64,000 bases of DNA from Nostoc sp. WHI. Its GTDB lineage: Bacteria; Cyanobacteriota; Cyanobacteriia; Cyanobacteriales; Nostocaceae. The stretch's first letter is position 1, and every line of letters starts with the position of its first letter. Positions 20,015-28,171 of the stretch are shown here, piece by piece. Where the stretch lies: positions 1 to 64,000 of the forward strand of contig NZ_WBKM01000050.1 in assembly GCF_015714725.1 (NCBI RefSeq). Direction: 5' to 3'. Made by a program: the position numbers and the translations under genes. Under the pieces are notes generated by a model. It saw nothing but the letters and a program-made list of their open reading frames with translations, did no database searches and was not told the DNA's origin.

Positions 20015-20107
20015 CGGGGATAGCCAAAAGAACGACAAGTAGTTAGTATGACTAGGGTTGAAAAATCCTGTTTTCAGGTAACAATCTGATAGCTCTATAT
20101 ATTACTG

Positions 20108-21292
20108 ATGAATCGAAATTTTTGGATTACCGCTTTAATTGCTTTTGTTAACTCCCTCAGTTTTACAGTTTTAATTCCCATTATCTATCTTTATGGCAAA
20201 CAATTTGGTCTTAGCGATTTTCAGACCAGCTTGTTATTTTCGATTTACTCTATAGCTCAGTTTTTTGCTACTCCCGTCATTGGTAAACTGTCTGATCGCT
20301 TTGGCCGCAAGCCTTTACTGATCATCAGTTTAGCTGGAACTGCGATCGCTAATTTGATAGCTGGAACAGCGACAACAGCAGTGATGCTTTTTCTGGCTCG
20401 ATTCTTGGATGGAATCACCGGCGGGAATGCTTCTGTAGCTCAGGCGATTATTTCAGATATCACCATTCCCGAAAAGCGTGCTCAGGGGTTTGGGATTTAT
20501 GGAGCAGCATTGGGGTTAGGCTTTGTACTAGGCCCAGTTACCAGCTTGCTGGCACAGCAGATTTCTTTAGGATTCGCATTTCTAGTTTCCGGTGCAGTCG
20601 CATTTGTCGCCCTGTTAATTACAATCTTCTTCTTACCAGAAACTCTGCAAAACAAGGCTGGTAAAGCGCGAAATATCTTTGATTTAGGTTTGGGGAATTT
20701 AATTAGAGGTCTGACTATGCCTAAAATTGGGGTACTTCTAGTTATAAACTTTTTTCTTGGCACAACTTTCACTATCTTTACTTATGCTTTTCAACCCTAT
20801 TTTATTAATGTATTGGGTCAAAATAACCGATCTTTAACGCTAATGTTTATATTATTTGGAGTGCTAGGTGTAATGATGCAGACTTGGGGAGTTTCAGTTC
20901 TGATGAAAAAATTTAATGTAGTTAATATATTATTTTTAGCTTTATTTATCCGAAGTCTCTCATTTGTCTTAATGCCAGTTTTTCCTAGCACCGTTTATTT
21001 TGTAGGAGTCAGTATACTCTTTTCAATCTTTAATTCTCTAGTTCAACCCATGATCACTACGCTAATTTCTATGAATGCTAAAGCACAGGATCAGGGAACT
21101 GCGATGGGATTGAACGCATCTTATTTAAGCATCTCCAATGGTATTGGCCCTGTGATTGCAGGAATGCTAATTCATCAATCAAACCCCAAAACCTATGGCT
21201 ATCCATTATATTTAGCCGGAACATTTACCTTTATAGTATTATTTTTGGCAATACTTACTCGCAAAAGCTACACGCCCCAACCTAATTCATGA
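20108..21292 (+). CDS. Major facilitator superfamily transporter (DHA1/TetA-like)
   Basis: 394 aa with twelve hydrophobic segments. The A-motif is GKLSDRFGRKPLL, and the motif-C-like GAALGLGFVLGP in TM5 is typical of drug:proton antiporters. It also has LDGITGGNASVAQA, common to TetA-like members. It is probably an inner-membrane exporter; the substrate is unknown. It lies in a divergent pair with the Kir channel. Confidence 0.92.
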   Translation: MNRNFWITALIAFVNSLSFTVLIPIIYLYGKQFGLSDFQTSLLFSIYSIAQFFATPVIGKLSDRFGRKPLLIISLAGTAIANLIAGTATTAVMLFLARFLDGITGGNASVAQAIISDITIPEKRAQGFGIYGAALGLGFVLGPVTSLLAQQISLGFAFLVSGAVAFVALLITIFFLPETLQNKAGKARNIFDLGLGNLIRGLTMPKIGVLLVINFFLGTTFTIFTYAFQPYFINVLGQNNRSLTLMFILFGVLGVMMQTWGVSVLMKKFNVVNILFLALFIRSLSFVLMPVFPSTVYFVGVSILFSIFNSLVQPMITTLISMNAKAQDQGTAMGLNASYLSISNGIGPVIAGMLIHQSNPKTYGYPLYLAGTFTFIVLFLAILTRKSYTPQPNS

Positions 21293-21383
21293 GAAGTGCA
21301 GAAGGAAAACCCCACAAATTAAACCGAAAATTAGAAATTAGTTAAAAAAGAGGGTTCGGGAGAATCAAGTTTTAACTAATAGT

Positions 21384-21413
21384 AAAAAAATAGAGTGGGG
21401 ATTGCCCACTCTA
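21384..21413 (-). terminator. Intrinsic terminator for the minus-strand DUF2382 gene
   Basis: A 9-bp stem (TAGAGTGGG/CCCACTCTA, 21391-21413) is followed on the minus strand by a run of seven T. It sits between convergent genes and could also slow the MFS transcript. Confidence 0.75.
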
Positions 21414-21436
21414 CTAATTGCTCTGCTAGAAAGTTA

Positions 21437-22336
21437 TTATTCCAACTTAGGTGATTGACCTTTGGAACAGCGATCAAACCACTCCTGATATTTGGTCAAA
21501 TGTGACTCATTTTCAACAGTAATTGTCACTTGCACCTGCTTGCATCCGTGATTTTGCTCTAGTGCGATCGCATTCAACAATAAACTAGCAATTTTAGGCG
21601 AACTAAATTCGCCACTCACTGTTAAACCACTATCAAAATGTGTAGCTTCAAGTATTTCTACTTCAGTTAAATCAATTCCAGAAATTTCCCCTTGTGATAA
21701 ATCAATTTCTGCAAGTTGCTTATGTTCGGGGCTGATTTGTTCTACAATTAGTTTCTCCCGTCGGACAGGAACTTGTACCATCCGAGTTTCGATTACTTTG
21801 CGAACAATTACTTCACCAACTTTCCGCTTGCTACTTTCAACAACTAATCGTTCTTCTACTAAACGAATAATCTTCTCTTCGGTAACGTACTCTAAATTTT
21901 CTGATTCAACTGAGCTACTTGTAATTTCACTATAGTCTAGTTGTTCAATTGAGTTTTCTGATAGTTTGCCATCGCCTGGTGTTTCTGTTTCTAAATATTC
22001 AGGCATATACTCTATTTCTGATTTGTTTAAGTCTATAAAAACAGATTTACTTGGCTTGTCGATTTTTTTTATTCTCTGGCTCTGCAATCGAAATAAAGAA
22101 GGATCTTTATCGGTTAACTGCTGACTATATTCTACAGTTTGTTGATTTGCCTGATTAGATATAACTAAGTTTAGCCGACGATTAGCATCCACAATTAAAT
22201 CATGAACTACTCCTATTAGCTGACCTTGCTTATCGATTACAGCAAAATCCTTCACCTTCTTTTTCAAATCTGCTAATGAGGTGCGAGTGTTCGTGTTTGC
22301 TTGTCCAATGTTTTTTGCCATCGTTTGGCTATTCAT
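21437..22336 (-). CDS. PRC-barrel-like/DUF2382 protein
   Basis: 299 aa from ATG at 22336 (a TTG two codons earlier is possible). The N-terminal part (SLADLKKKVKDFAVIDKQG...VVHDLIVDA) resembles a PRC-barrel strand set. The middle is acidic and low-complexity. The C-terminal half is DUF2382: EEKIIRLVEERLVVESSKRK and VRREKLIVEQISP. DUF2382 proteins are associated with stress in bacteria, but no biochemical role is established. It is a paralogue of the next gene upstream and probably arose by duplication. Confidence 0.8.
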   Translation of the reverse strand: MNSQTMAKNIGQANTNTRTSLADLKKKVKDFAVIDKQGQLIGVVHDLIVDANRRLNLVISNQANQQTVEYSQQLTDKDPSLFRLQSQRIKKIDKPSKSVFIDLNKSEIEYMPEYLETETPGDGKLSENSIEQLDYSEITSSSVESENLEYVTEEKIIRLVEERLVVESSKRKVGEVIVRKVIETRMVQVPVRREKLIVEQISPEHKQLAEIDLSQGEISGIDLTEVEILEATHFDSGLTVSGEFSSPKIASLLLNAIALEQNHGCKQVQVTITVENESHLTKYQEWFDRCSKGQSPKLE

Positions 22337-22447
22337 ATGCAAAATTTATGAACTGCTTTTTACTTAGATTAAATGTATTAATCGTTTTGAACTATTGCAA
22401 GCACAGGTAAAGCTAACCAAACAGCCTCACCTGCGCTAGGTCGAATT

Positions 22448-22479
22448 AGTCATTAGTTATAGTTATTAGCTAATGACTA
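22448..22479 (-). terminator. 10-bp hairpin after the DUF2382 gene at 22486
   Basis: TAGTCATTAG and CTAATGACTA flank a 12-nt loop just past the stop codon. The T-run is poor, so its strength as a terminator is uncertain. Confidence 0.45.
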
Positions 22480-22485
22480 TGTTAG

Positions 22486-23379
22486 TTAGCGTTCCTCAAT
22501 TGGAAGTCCAGAAGTGTTTACGTCCAACTCTTCACGACGCACAGTTTCTTGAGTTTCAACTGTTTCTTGATCTACAACTTTTCTAACTCTGACTTCTTCA
22601 CGCAAAACTGCTTCTTTGCGAACATCAGCAACTTCTTCGTGGAGTTCGATCCGAGCAACTTCGCCTTCACGGAAATCTGCTTCACGTCCAGAAACAGCCG
22701 TACCAGCATTTGCTGGAGTTACACGCTCAATTACAACTCGTTCTCTTTCAACTGGTATTGCAACTCGTGCAGTCTCAGTCTCAACACGTTTACCAATCGA
22801 TACTTCTCCAGTTTTTTGGCTTCGTTTGCTGGCAACCAACCGTTCTTCATATAATTTCAGGGTTTGATGATCTTGCTCATTTAACCCAAATAAAGCAGGC
22901 TCATTTTCGTAAGTATAATCATCACGATTGTAAGCAGGTGCAACCGGCTGCTGATAGGTTGTATCCACTGCTGCTGTAGCTTCCAATGGTACTAACGGAG
23001 CTACTGGTAGGGTTGAGTCTGTAGGTTGGCGATATACCCCACGCACCCGTTCTTCATAGTCGTAATCAAGCGCTTGGCGTTCACTGAACTCAGGTAAATC
23101 CTCTGCTTGCTCTCTAGTCAAACCAACAGTGTAGACGCGATCGGTGTTATAGTCAATACGGGCGCGACCAATTGGTAGCAACACTTTTTTACCAAAAATC
23201 CAGAAGCCTAAATCAACGACTAGATAACGGAAATGACCTTCCTCATCAACTAAAACATCGCTAACAGTACCAACTTTTTCATCAGTTCCTTGTGTATAAA
23301 CCCCAAGCCCATTAATATCCTGACCTTCAAAGGTGTCACGGTAGTTAGGCTCAAAATCTTCTAATTTGTAAAGAACCAT
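22486..23379 (-). CDS. PRC-barrel and DUF2382 domain protein
   Basis: 297 aa from ATG at 23379, preceded by GAGG; the frame is open five codons further. The PRC-barrel domain (about 1-105) includes DINGLGVYTQGTDEKVGTVSD and YLVVDLGFWIFGKKVLLP. The linker is Pro/Ala/Tyr-rich. DUF2382 (about 165-290) is built of heptad-like charged segments (LYEERLVASKRSQKTGEVSI, VPVERERVVIERV). It is probably cytoplasmic. The two tandem paralogues are separated by about 150 bp and may be co-regulated. Confidence 0.9.
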   Translation of the reverse strand: MVLYKLEDFEPNYRDTFEGQDINGLGVYTQGTDEKVGTVSDVLVDEEGHFRYLVVDLGFWIFGKKVLLPIGRARIDYNTDRVYTVGLTREQAEDLPEFSERQALDYDYEERVRGVYRQPTDSTLPVAPLVPLEATAAVDTTYQQPVAPAYNRDDYTYENEPALFGLNEQDHQTLKLYEERLVASKRSQKTGEVSIGKRVETETARVAIPVERERVVIERVTPANAGTAVSGREADFREGEVARIELHEEVADVRKEAVLREEVRVRKVVDQETVETQETVRREELDVNTSGLPIEER

Positions 23380-23755
23380 TATATTTAACCTCAAAAATTA
23401 TTTCCATCTCATACCTAACAAGATAGACAATTTGTATATTTGTCTACATCTTTCTGGCGAGTGAATTATTTGAAGAGTGAAATAATCAAAAGTTATAGAT
23501 ATTTTCTATAGTAAATAAAATAATTGAGCAATCTTTGTCTCCTTCCTCTGTATGATACGTCGCAAGCGGCACAACATTATCAGCGTGAGTGCTAAAAATA
23601 CACCGCTAGGGAGAATTAATCTGAGAAAGCAATATTACTGATAGTTCAGGAACCCTCCAAAATCGCTGATCGTTGGTTATAAAAGTATGTTTTTATCTCA
23701 CGCAAAGGCGCAAAGGCGCAAAGGAAGAAATAAGATTGTGTGCCTTAAATAGCAT
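23380..23755. other. Intergenic region with a short simple repeat
   Basis: Promoter region of the DUF2382 gene plus an 8-bp simple repeat (CGCAAAGG-type, about three copies, 23700-23725). No open frame of coding character is present. In particular no PIN toxin gene follows the antitoxin-like gene that ends at 23756. Confidence 0.65.
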
Positions 23756-23989
23756 CTATAATTCCCATGCATCTCGTTCTTGGCGAATAAACTTATCGAC
23801 TTCTTCCGGTGTGGTAAAACTGCCTCTAGCAGATCCGATAAAGCTAGTTAGAAGCTTTTCAGAATCGTTTGGGGGTGACTCCAGAAGTACTATCACTTCG
23901 ACAGTTGCACCTGCTGGAAGTTCTGGAGAACAAATTTCTACTACACCACCAAGTTTAACGATCGCCTGTTGCTTGAGTCCATTAAGCAC
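23756..23989 (-). CDS. Orphan antitoxin-like protein (partner of VapC/PIN toxins elsewhere)
   Basis: 77 aa from GTG, with AGGA upstream. The tail FTTPEEVDKFIRQERDAWE is the signature of short cyanobacterial antitoxins that normally sit directly upstream of PIN-domain toxin genes. The N-terminal half (GGVVEICSPELPAGATVEVIVL) forms the usual small beta-rich part. Here nothing resembling a PIN gene follows; the downstream DNA is a simple repeat. It may be a solitary leftover or may act in trans. Confidence 0.65.
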   Translation of the reverse strand: MLNGLKQQAIVKLGGVVEICSPELPAGATVEVIVLLESPPNDSEKLLTSFIGSARGSFTTPEEVDKFIRQERDAWEL

Positions 23990-24049
23990 GATAATTTATC
24001 CTTATTAGTGTCGGAATATTGCATTTCATCAGAATAGGTGAAAAAAACT

Positions 24050-24080
24050 GCGATGTCTATGACGGGCGTAGCTGCGGCGC
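24050..24080. repeat. Dispersed palindromic repeat, variant copy
   Basis: GCGATGTCTATGACGGGCGT... just past the hicA stop is a diverged member of the family at 30423. Confidence 0.6.
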
Positions 24081-24308
24081 TCACAAATTTTCTATAAATT
24101 CTTCAGGTGTGATTTTTGCTTGCTTAATAACACCACTGAGTGTACCAACTTTTAACTCGCGGTGGAGTGGTACAACACAAACAATTTCTCCTTCGAGAGT
24201 TAGTTTTTTAAATACAACATGACTACCAGTTTGTCTAGTTTGGATAAATCCTAAATGCTCTAATGCACGAATTGCCTCGCTGCCTGATATTCTTGGCAAT
24301 CTAGGCAT
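24081..24308 (-). CDS. hicA: HicA-family mRNA interferase toxin
   Basis: 75 aa, the family's usual size. The double-stranded-RNA-binding-like fold motif includes SGSEAIRALEHLGF and the catalytic-histidine segment TGSHVVF. The C-terminal GTLSGVIKQAKIT is typical. HicA toxins cleave mRNA and are neutralised by HicB. It overlaps the end of hicB by 8 bp, so the two are translationally coupled. Confidence 0.92.
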   Translation of the reverse strand: MPRLPRISGSEAIRALEHLGFIQTRQTGSHVVFKKLTLEGEIVCVVPLHRELKVGTLSGVIKQAKITPEEFIENL

Positions 24309-24516
24309 AGCTGACTTCTATACTTGTTACAAATCTCGGACTAGTATCAGTGTCGAGCAAAGGACATTCTTCTAAGTATAACCTTGTAGCTTCTTTAAGA
24401 TTAGCAAGAGCTTCTTCAATTGTTTCACCTTGATCAACTGTGCCGACTTCAGGACATTCAGCAATATACATATCTTCTTCTTTGTAAAGAATGGCAGTTA
24501 ATGTTTTGGTCTTCAT
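24301..24516 (-). CDS. hicB: HicB-family antitoxin
   Basis: 71 aa. A partial RNase-H-like fold is visible: ILYKEEDMYIAECPEVG followed by QGETIEEALANLKEAT, the classic HicB pattern. The C-terminal DNA-binding part is short or missing, as in many cyanobacterial HicBs, so autoregulation may depend on another factor. The gene order is antitoxin first. Confidence 0.92.
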   Translation of the reverse strand: MKTKTLTAILYKEEDMYIAECPEVGTVDQGETIEEALANLKEATRLYLEECPLLDTDTSPRFVTSIEVSYA

Positions 24517-24544
24517 AGGGTTTTATTTTGATAAAGATAGTTGA

Positions 24545-24572
24545 GCGATGTCTACACGGGCGTAGCTGTGGC
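24545..24572. repeat. Dispersed palindromic repeat, variant copy
   Basis: GCGATGTCTACACGGGCGTA... lies between hicB and the 24583 gene and forms an inverted pair with the copy at 24601. Confidence 0.65.
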
Positions 24573-24582
24573 ACTACTTTTT

Positions 24583-25785
24583 CTAGTTTAACTTTGAGGT
24601 GCGTAGGCGTAGCCCGTCGTAGACATCGCTTGACTTATTACCAATGGAATTTTTCTCAGCGTAGTTTAGATTTCTCTGATATTCTGTGATTTTTTGTTGA
24701 GCTACTACATAATTTGGGCTAAAAGATGGAACACTTTTCATAAGTGCGATCGCAGCTTCCCACTCACTCATAACTATCTTCCAATCATCTGGATACTTTG
24801 CTGATTGGGTTAGTTTGGCAGCATTGATTGCTTTATTTACTGCTTCTCGGAATGTATCAGTTTGAAGTAACACAGTCGGCAATTCTGAAATCACTGGTGA
24901 GGGTGTAACTAATACAGGCTTTGATGGTATTTGTGTTGCAATTTTAGAGGTTATAGGAAGTATTTCTATGAATTTTGAAGAAAAGTATATTCCTACAGCA
25001 ATTGAAAATATCAAAAAACTAAGCAACCAATTTTTATTTAACTTACGATACTTCCGTTGAGTATTGATGATTGTAGTTTCTTCGTCAGTCGATGAAATAT
25101 TTGATTTCATTTTGTGTACGCCCATTTCCCCACGCAATCTATTAAGTTCTTTATCTGTCTTTAAATCAGCGTTGGATTTACTTACATCTGTTTTTTTATT
25201 ACCAGAATAAGCAGATATTATTCGGTGTCTTACCAAGTGTTCAATTTGATACGTTAGTGCGCCAGCAGAAATATAGAACAGCCCAAATATTACTATTATA
25301 TTATTATTAATATTTTGCATTTGTGTGTAATATTCAATTGGTTCGACGTAGCTCAGATCAAATAATGATAGAAATATTGTAGAGAAAAAAGCTGCTATCA
25401 GTGTAGAAATTGCAATTACAAGCCAAGCGTACAATCCTTCCCACCAACTCATTATTCCTGGTAATAATCCTTGTGTTTTACCTATTTCGGGTGCTTGAAT
25501 TTCTGACATAAACCGACTAATAAGCAAGTGTAAGCAGTGATGAGTCAAAGAAATTATAGGAATTGGAGATAGGAGTAACAGTATTGTAAATATAGCAAAT
25601 AATTCTGGACTGCGTACAAAATATACGATACGGTAGCCTAACTCTCCAGGATTTTTGAGTCCAAATAGAATAGCGCTCAACAATAGATTCAAAATCAATG
25701 CTTTTAACCAAGAACTAGGATAAGGAAACCATAAAGGCCAGTAAAATTTTTGCTTAGTAACTTCCTGAATATTCGGCTGTGTCAT
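24583..25785 (-). CDS. Hypothetical membrane protein, 400 aa
   Basis: The start is taken at MTQPNIQEVT (25785), which matches the start of the next upstream gene (MTQPNTLELA). Five or so hydrophobic segments lie in the first 200 residues. A charged middle follows, then another TM near 255-275 (WLLSFLIFSIAVGIYF) and a C-terminal domain with KYPDDWKIVMSEWEAAIALM, a pattern common after TM segments in Nostoc proteins. The last residues (GLRLRTSKLN) are encoded by a dispersed repeat at 24601-24629. No function is recognised. Confidence 0.65.
   Translation of the reverse strand: MTQPNIQEVTKQKFYWPLWFPYPSSWLKALILNLLLSAILFGLKNPGELGYRIVYFVRSPELFAIFTILLLLSPIPIISLTHHCLHLLISRFMSEIQAPEIGKTQGLLPGIMSWWEGLYAWLVIAISTLIAAFFSTIFLSLFDLSYVEPIEYYTQMQNINNNIIVIFGLFYISAGALTYQIEHLVRHRIISAYSGNKKTDVSKSNADLKTDKELNRLRGEMGVHKMKSNISSTDEETTIINTQRKYRKLNKNWLLSFLIFSIAVGIYFSSKFIEILPITSKIATQIPSKPVLVTPSPVISELPTVLLQTDTFREAVNKAINAAKLTQSAKYPDDWKIVMSEWEAAIALMKSVPSFSPNYVVAQQKITEYQRNLNYAEKNSIGNKSSDVYDGLRLRTSKLN
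24601..24629. repeat. Dispersed palindromic repeat inside the 3' end of a gene
   Basis: The GCGTAGGCGTAGCCCGTCGT... copy supplies codons for the C-terminus of the membrane protein ending at 24583. Confidence 0.85.
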
Positions 25786-25950
25786 AATAACCAATAAATC
25801 CAAAAAAATGAGAAATTATCGTCTATCCTAGAATTCCCTATTTACAGAGAAAAGCAATATTTTAAAGCCATGTATTTAAAATTTAGATAGATTTTACAAA
25901 GACCCCAATTCTAGACTCTCTCTGCGACTCTGCGCCTCTGCGTGAAAAAA

Positions 25951-26460
25951 CTAACGTTCCTTTGTAATCACAGAACTACCATTACTAATACTTACTTTTT
26001 GAACAAAAACATAACTACAAGATGATAAAATATCAGTTGTTATCTGATTAGCAATAACTTCAAAATCATGGTTTGTTAATCCGCGTGCAGTATCGCCACT
26101 TAAATTAATATAAATAGTTAGAATTTGAGGATTGCTAGAAGACTGTTCATTATCTACTGCTTCTGCTATGCCTAGATTAAACTCTTTACTCCAAGCTGAA
26201 AACTCCTTACCCGTTTGTTGTCCGTAAACTTTCACTCTTTCAACAGATGCAGCCCCTAAAGCCGTTAACCCTTTGCGGATAAATGCAACTAAGATTTGCT
26301 TATTTGGTACTTTGGCAGATTCTAGTATTACCTCTAAGCAAGCATCTTTGAAGGCAACTTTTGCAGTGATCCCTTTGGCGTGTAGATGGCGGTTCATCAG
26401 AAATGCGATCGCCTGGGTATCTCCCTGTTTTGCAAGTTCCAGAGTATTCGGCTGTGTCAT
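25951..26460 (-). CDS. Hypothetical protein, 169 aa
   Basis: It starts MTQPNTLELAKQGDTQAIAFLMNRHL, an opening shared by many Nostocales proteins that carry variable C-termini. The segment ITAKVAFKDACLEVILESA repeats the same theme. There are no membrane segments or catalytic motifs. It lies upstream of, and in the same direction as, the membrane protein whose N-terminus is similar, with a 165-bp gap holding a CTCTGCG-type simple repeat near 25918-25944. Function unknown. Confidence 0.65.
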   Translation of the reverse strand: MTQPNTLELAKQGDTQAIAFLMNRHLHAKGITAKVAFKDACLEVILESAKVPNKQILVAFIRKGLTALGAASVERVKVYGQQTGKEFSAWSKEFNLGIAEAVDNEQSSSNPQILTIYINLSGDTARGLTNHDFEVIANQITTDILSSCSYVFVQKVSISNGSSVITKER

Positions 26461-26702
26461 AACCAGTAAAAGAGAAATCTGGGAAAATAAACTTATATTC
26501 TCAGGATTCCCTCTTGACCGCCTTAAATAACATTATGATGCAAGATATCAACTAACTAGGGCTTTAATGTCTACTATAAAGATAGTCTTTCACAAACTTT
26601 TGCAATAAATATATTTTCTCGACATCAATATCAAAAATTCTTGTTTTTGTGCTTGCCAAATTAGCAGGATTAATATTAATCAGTTTAATTCCAATTGTAA
26701 AT

Positions 26703-27368
26703 ATGAAGTTTTATCGAGATCATGCTTGGCCTTCAACTCTAGAAGAAGCCATAGTTATCCAAGAAAAATTGCAAGATCAGGTAATTACCGAGGATCAACT
26801 GCAAGAACCTGTCCAGTATGTTGCTGGAGTGGATATGGGTTTTGAAGCTGATGGAACAATTAGCCGTGCAGCTGTCGCAGTACTGAGTTTTCCTGATTTG
26901 CAAGTAATCGAGACAAGCCTAGCACACCGCCCTACGACCTTTCCTTACATTCCTGGGTTCCTCTCATTTCGGGAAATTCCAGCTGTCCTCGATGCCCTGG
27001 AGAAGATTAAAATAACACCAGATATTTTCTTGTGTGATGGTCAAGGAATTGCTCATCCCCGCAGATTAGGTATAGCTAGCCATCTAGGGTTACTTATAGA
27101 TATGCCGACAATTGGTGTAGCTAAGTCGTTGTTGGTAGGCAAGCATGAGGAATTACCAGAAATAAAAGGCAGCCAGCAACCATTGATATATAAGGGTGAA
27201 ACGGTTGGGGCAGTTTTACGCACACGCACAGGAGTAAAACCTCTGTACATCTCAAGTGGGCATCGAGTTAGTTTACCTACGGCAATTGACTATGTATTAC
27301 GTTGTACGCCAAAATATCGGCTACCAGAAACTACACGCATCGCTGATAAATTAGCGTCTGCAAAATAA
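26703..27368 (+). CDS. nfi: Endonuclease V (deoxyinosine 3' endonuclease)
   Basis: 221 aa from ATG at 26703; an 18-codon hydrophobic extension upstream is unlikely to be translated. Key motifs are VAGVDMGF (first metal-binding Asp), FPYIPGFLSFRE (PYIP wedge), DGQGIAHPRRLGIASHLG and the IGVAKSLLVG core. Endonuclease V cleaves next to deoxyinosine in damaged DNA. It is a single gene, not obviously in an operon. Confidence 0.95.
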   Translation: MKFYRDHAWPSTLEEAIVIQEKLQDQVITEDQLQEPVQYVAGVDMGFEADGTISRAAVAVLSFPDLQVIETSLAHRPTTFPYIPGFLSFREIPAVLDALEKIKITPDIFLCDGQGIAHPRRLGIASHLGLLIDMPTIGVAKSLLVGKHEELPEIKGSQQPLIYKGETVGAVLRTRTGVKPLYISSGHRVSLPTAIDYVLRCTPKYRLPETTRIADKLASAK

Positions 27369-27373
27369 AGCGA

Positions 27374-27443
27374 AACCTCACCCCCAACCCCTCTCCTTAG
27401 CAAGGAGAGGGGAGATAAAGCACAGCTTTATCGGGGTGAGGTT
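27374..27443. repeat. Inverted-repeat element with nested hairpin
   Basis: AACCTCACCCC at the left and GGGGTGAGGTT at the right bracket an inner hairpin (CCCTCTCCTT/AAGGAGAGGG). A related element occurs at 59365-59455. It may also terminate nfi. Confidence 0.75.
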
Positions 27444-27583
27444 AAGCCGTACCTCACTAAATCAGGAAACCTATAAAGCTTGTTGAAGTTTTTTCTAAAT
27501 ACTTGCTTGCACCTACTCAATCGTGTTAGGAATCGCACAGAAGGAAGTTGAAATAGCTAAATACGAGTTACGAAGTTAGAACA

Positions 27584-28135
27584 ATGAACGCACTAACTTT
27601 ACAGTGGCACGATGCAGGTCAAGATAAAACTCAGAACATTTACGAACAACAGCCAAGTCAAAATCCTGGCACTGTCCGCATCGGTCGTGATCCCTTGCGG
27701 TGCGACATTATTCTGAGTCATCCCACTGTATCTGGTCTGCACATTGAAATCTTTTTTCATTACCAGCAACAGCGCTTTTATATCAGGAATTTGCGATCGC
27801 AAAATCCCCCCGTTATCGATGGACGGCAATTAGTCCAAGGTGAAATGCCTTTAACTAAAGGCACTACTATCTCTTTGGGACAAATAAAACTCAATGTTAC
27901 TAGCATTTCCACTGGCAGCATTCCAGCAACAATTTTGCTGCCACCACATCCACCAGTAAATATCCCACATCACTACTATCCATCAACATCCCCCGCACCA
28001 CTGCCAGGAGTTTATGGCTTAGAATGCCCCAAATGTCATAAAGTTTCCCCAGGAGAGAATTTACACATAGGCTGTCGTTGGTGTGGAACATCTTTAGCTG
28101 CGGCTGTGAGTGTGTTGGTAGCACCGGGTACTTGA
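27584..28135 (+). CDS. FHA-domain protein with C-terminal zinc ribbon
   Basis: 183 aa. The FHA domain (about 10-108) has the phosphothreonine-binding signature: GRDPLRCDI at 34 onward, SGLH at 50-53 and the RNL strand. A Pro-rich linker is followed by a four-cysteine zinc-ribbon motif (CPKC...CRWC) at about 145-170. FHA domains read Thr phosphorylation by Hanks-type kinases, and such kinases occur in this window. It is immediately upstream of a second FHA gene, probably as an operon. Confidence 0.88.
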   Translation: MNALTLQWHDAGQDKTQNIYEQQPSQNPGTVRIGRDPLRCDIILSHPTVSGLHIEIFFHYQQQRFYIRNLRSQNPPVIDGRQLVQGEMPLTKGTTISLGQIKLNVTSISTGSIPATILLPPHPPVNIPHHYYPSTSPAPLPGVYGLECPKCHKVSPGENLHIGCRWCGTSLAAAVSVLVAPGT

Positions 28136-28161
28136 GGAGCAGGGGAGCAGGGGAGCAGGGG
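28134..28161. repeat. GGGGAGCA simple repeat
   Basis: About three copies of an 8-bp GAGCAGGG unit fill the gap between the two FHA genes. Confidence 0.8.
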
Positions 28162-28171
28162 GAAATAACCA

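Noticed and set aside
22549-22979. Several forward frames over the DUF2382 gene
   Set aside because: Antisense shadows of a charged, repetitive coding sequence with a good start and family match on the minus strand.
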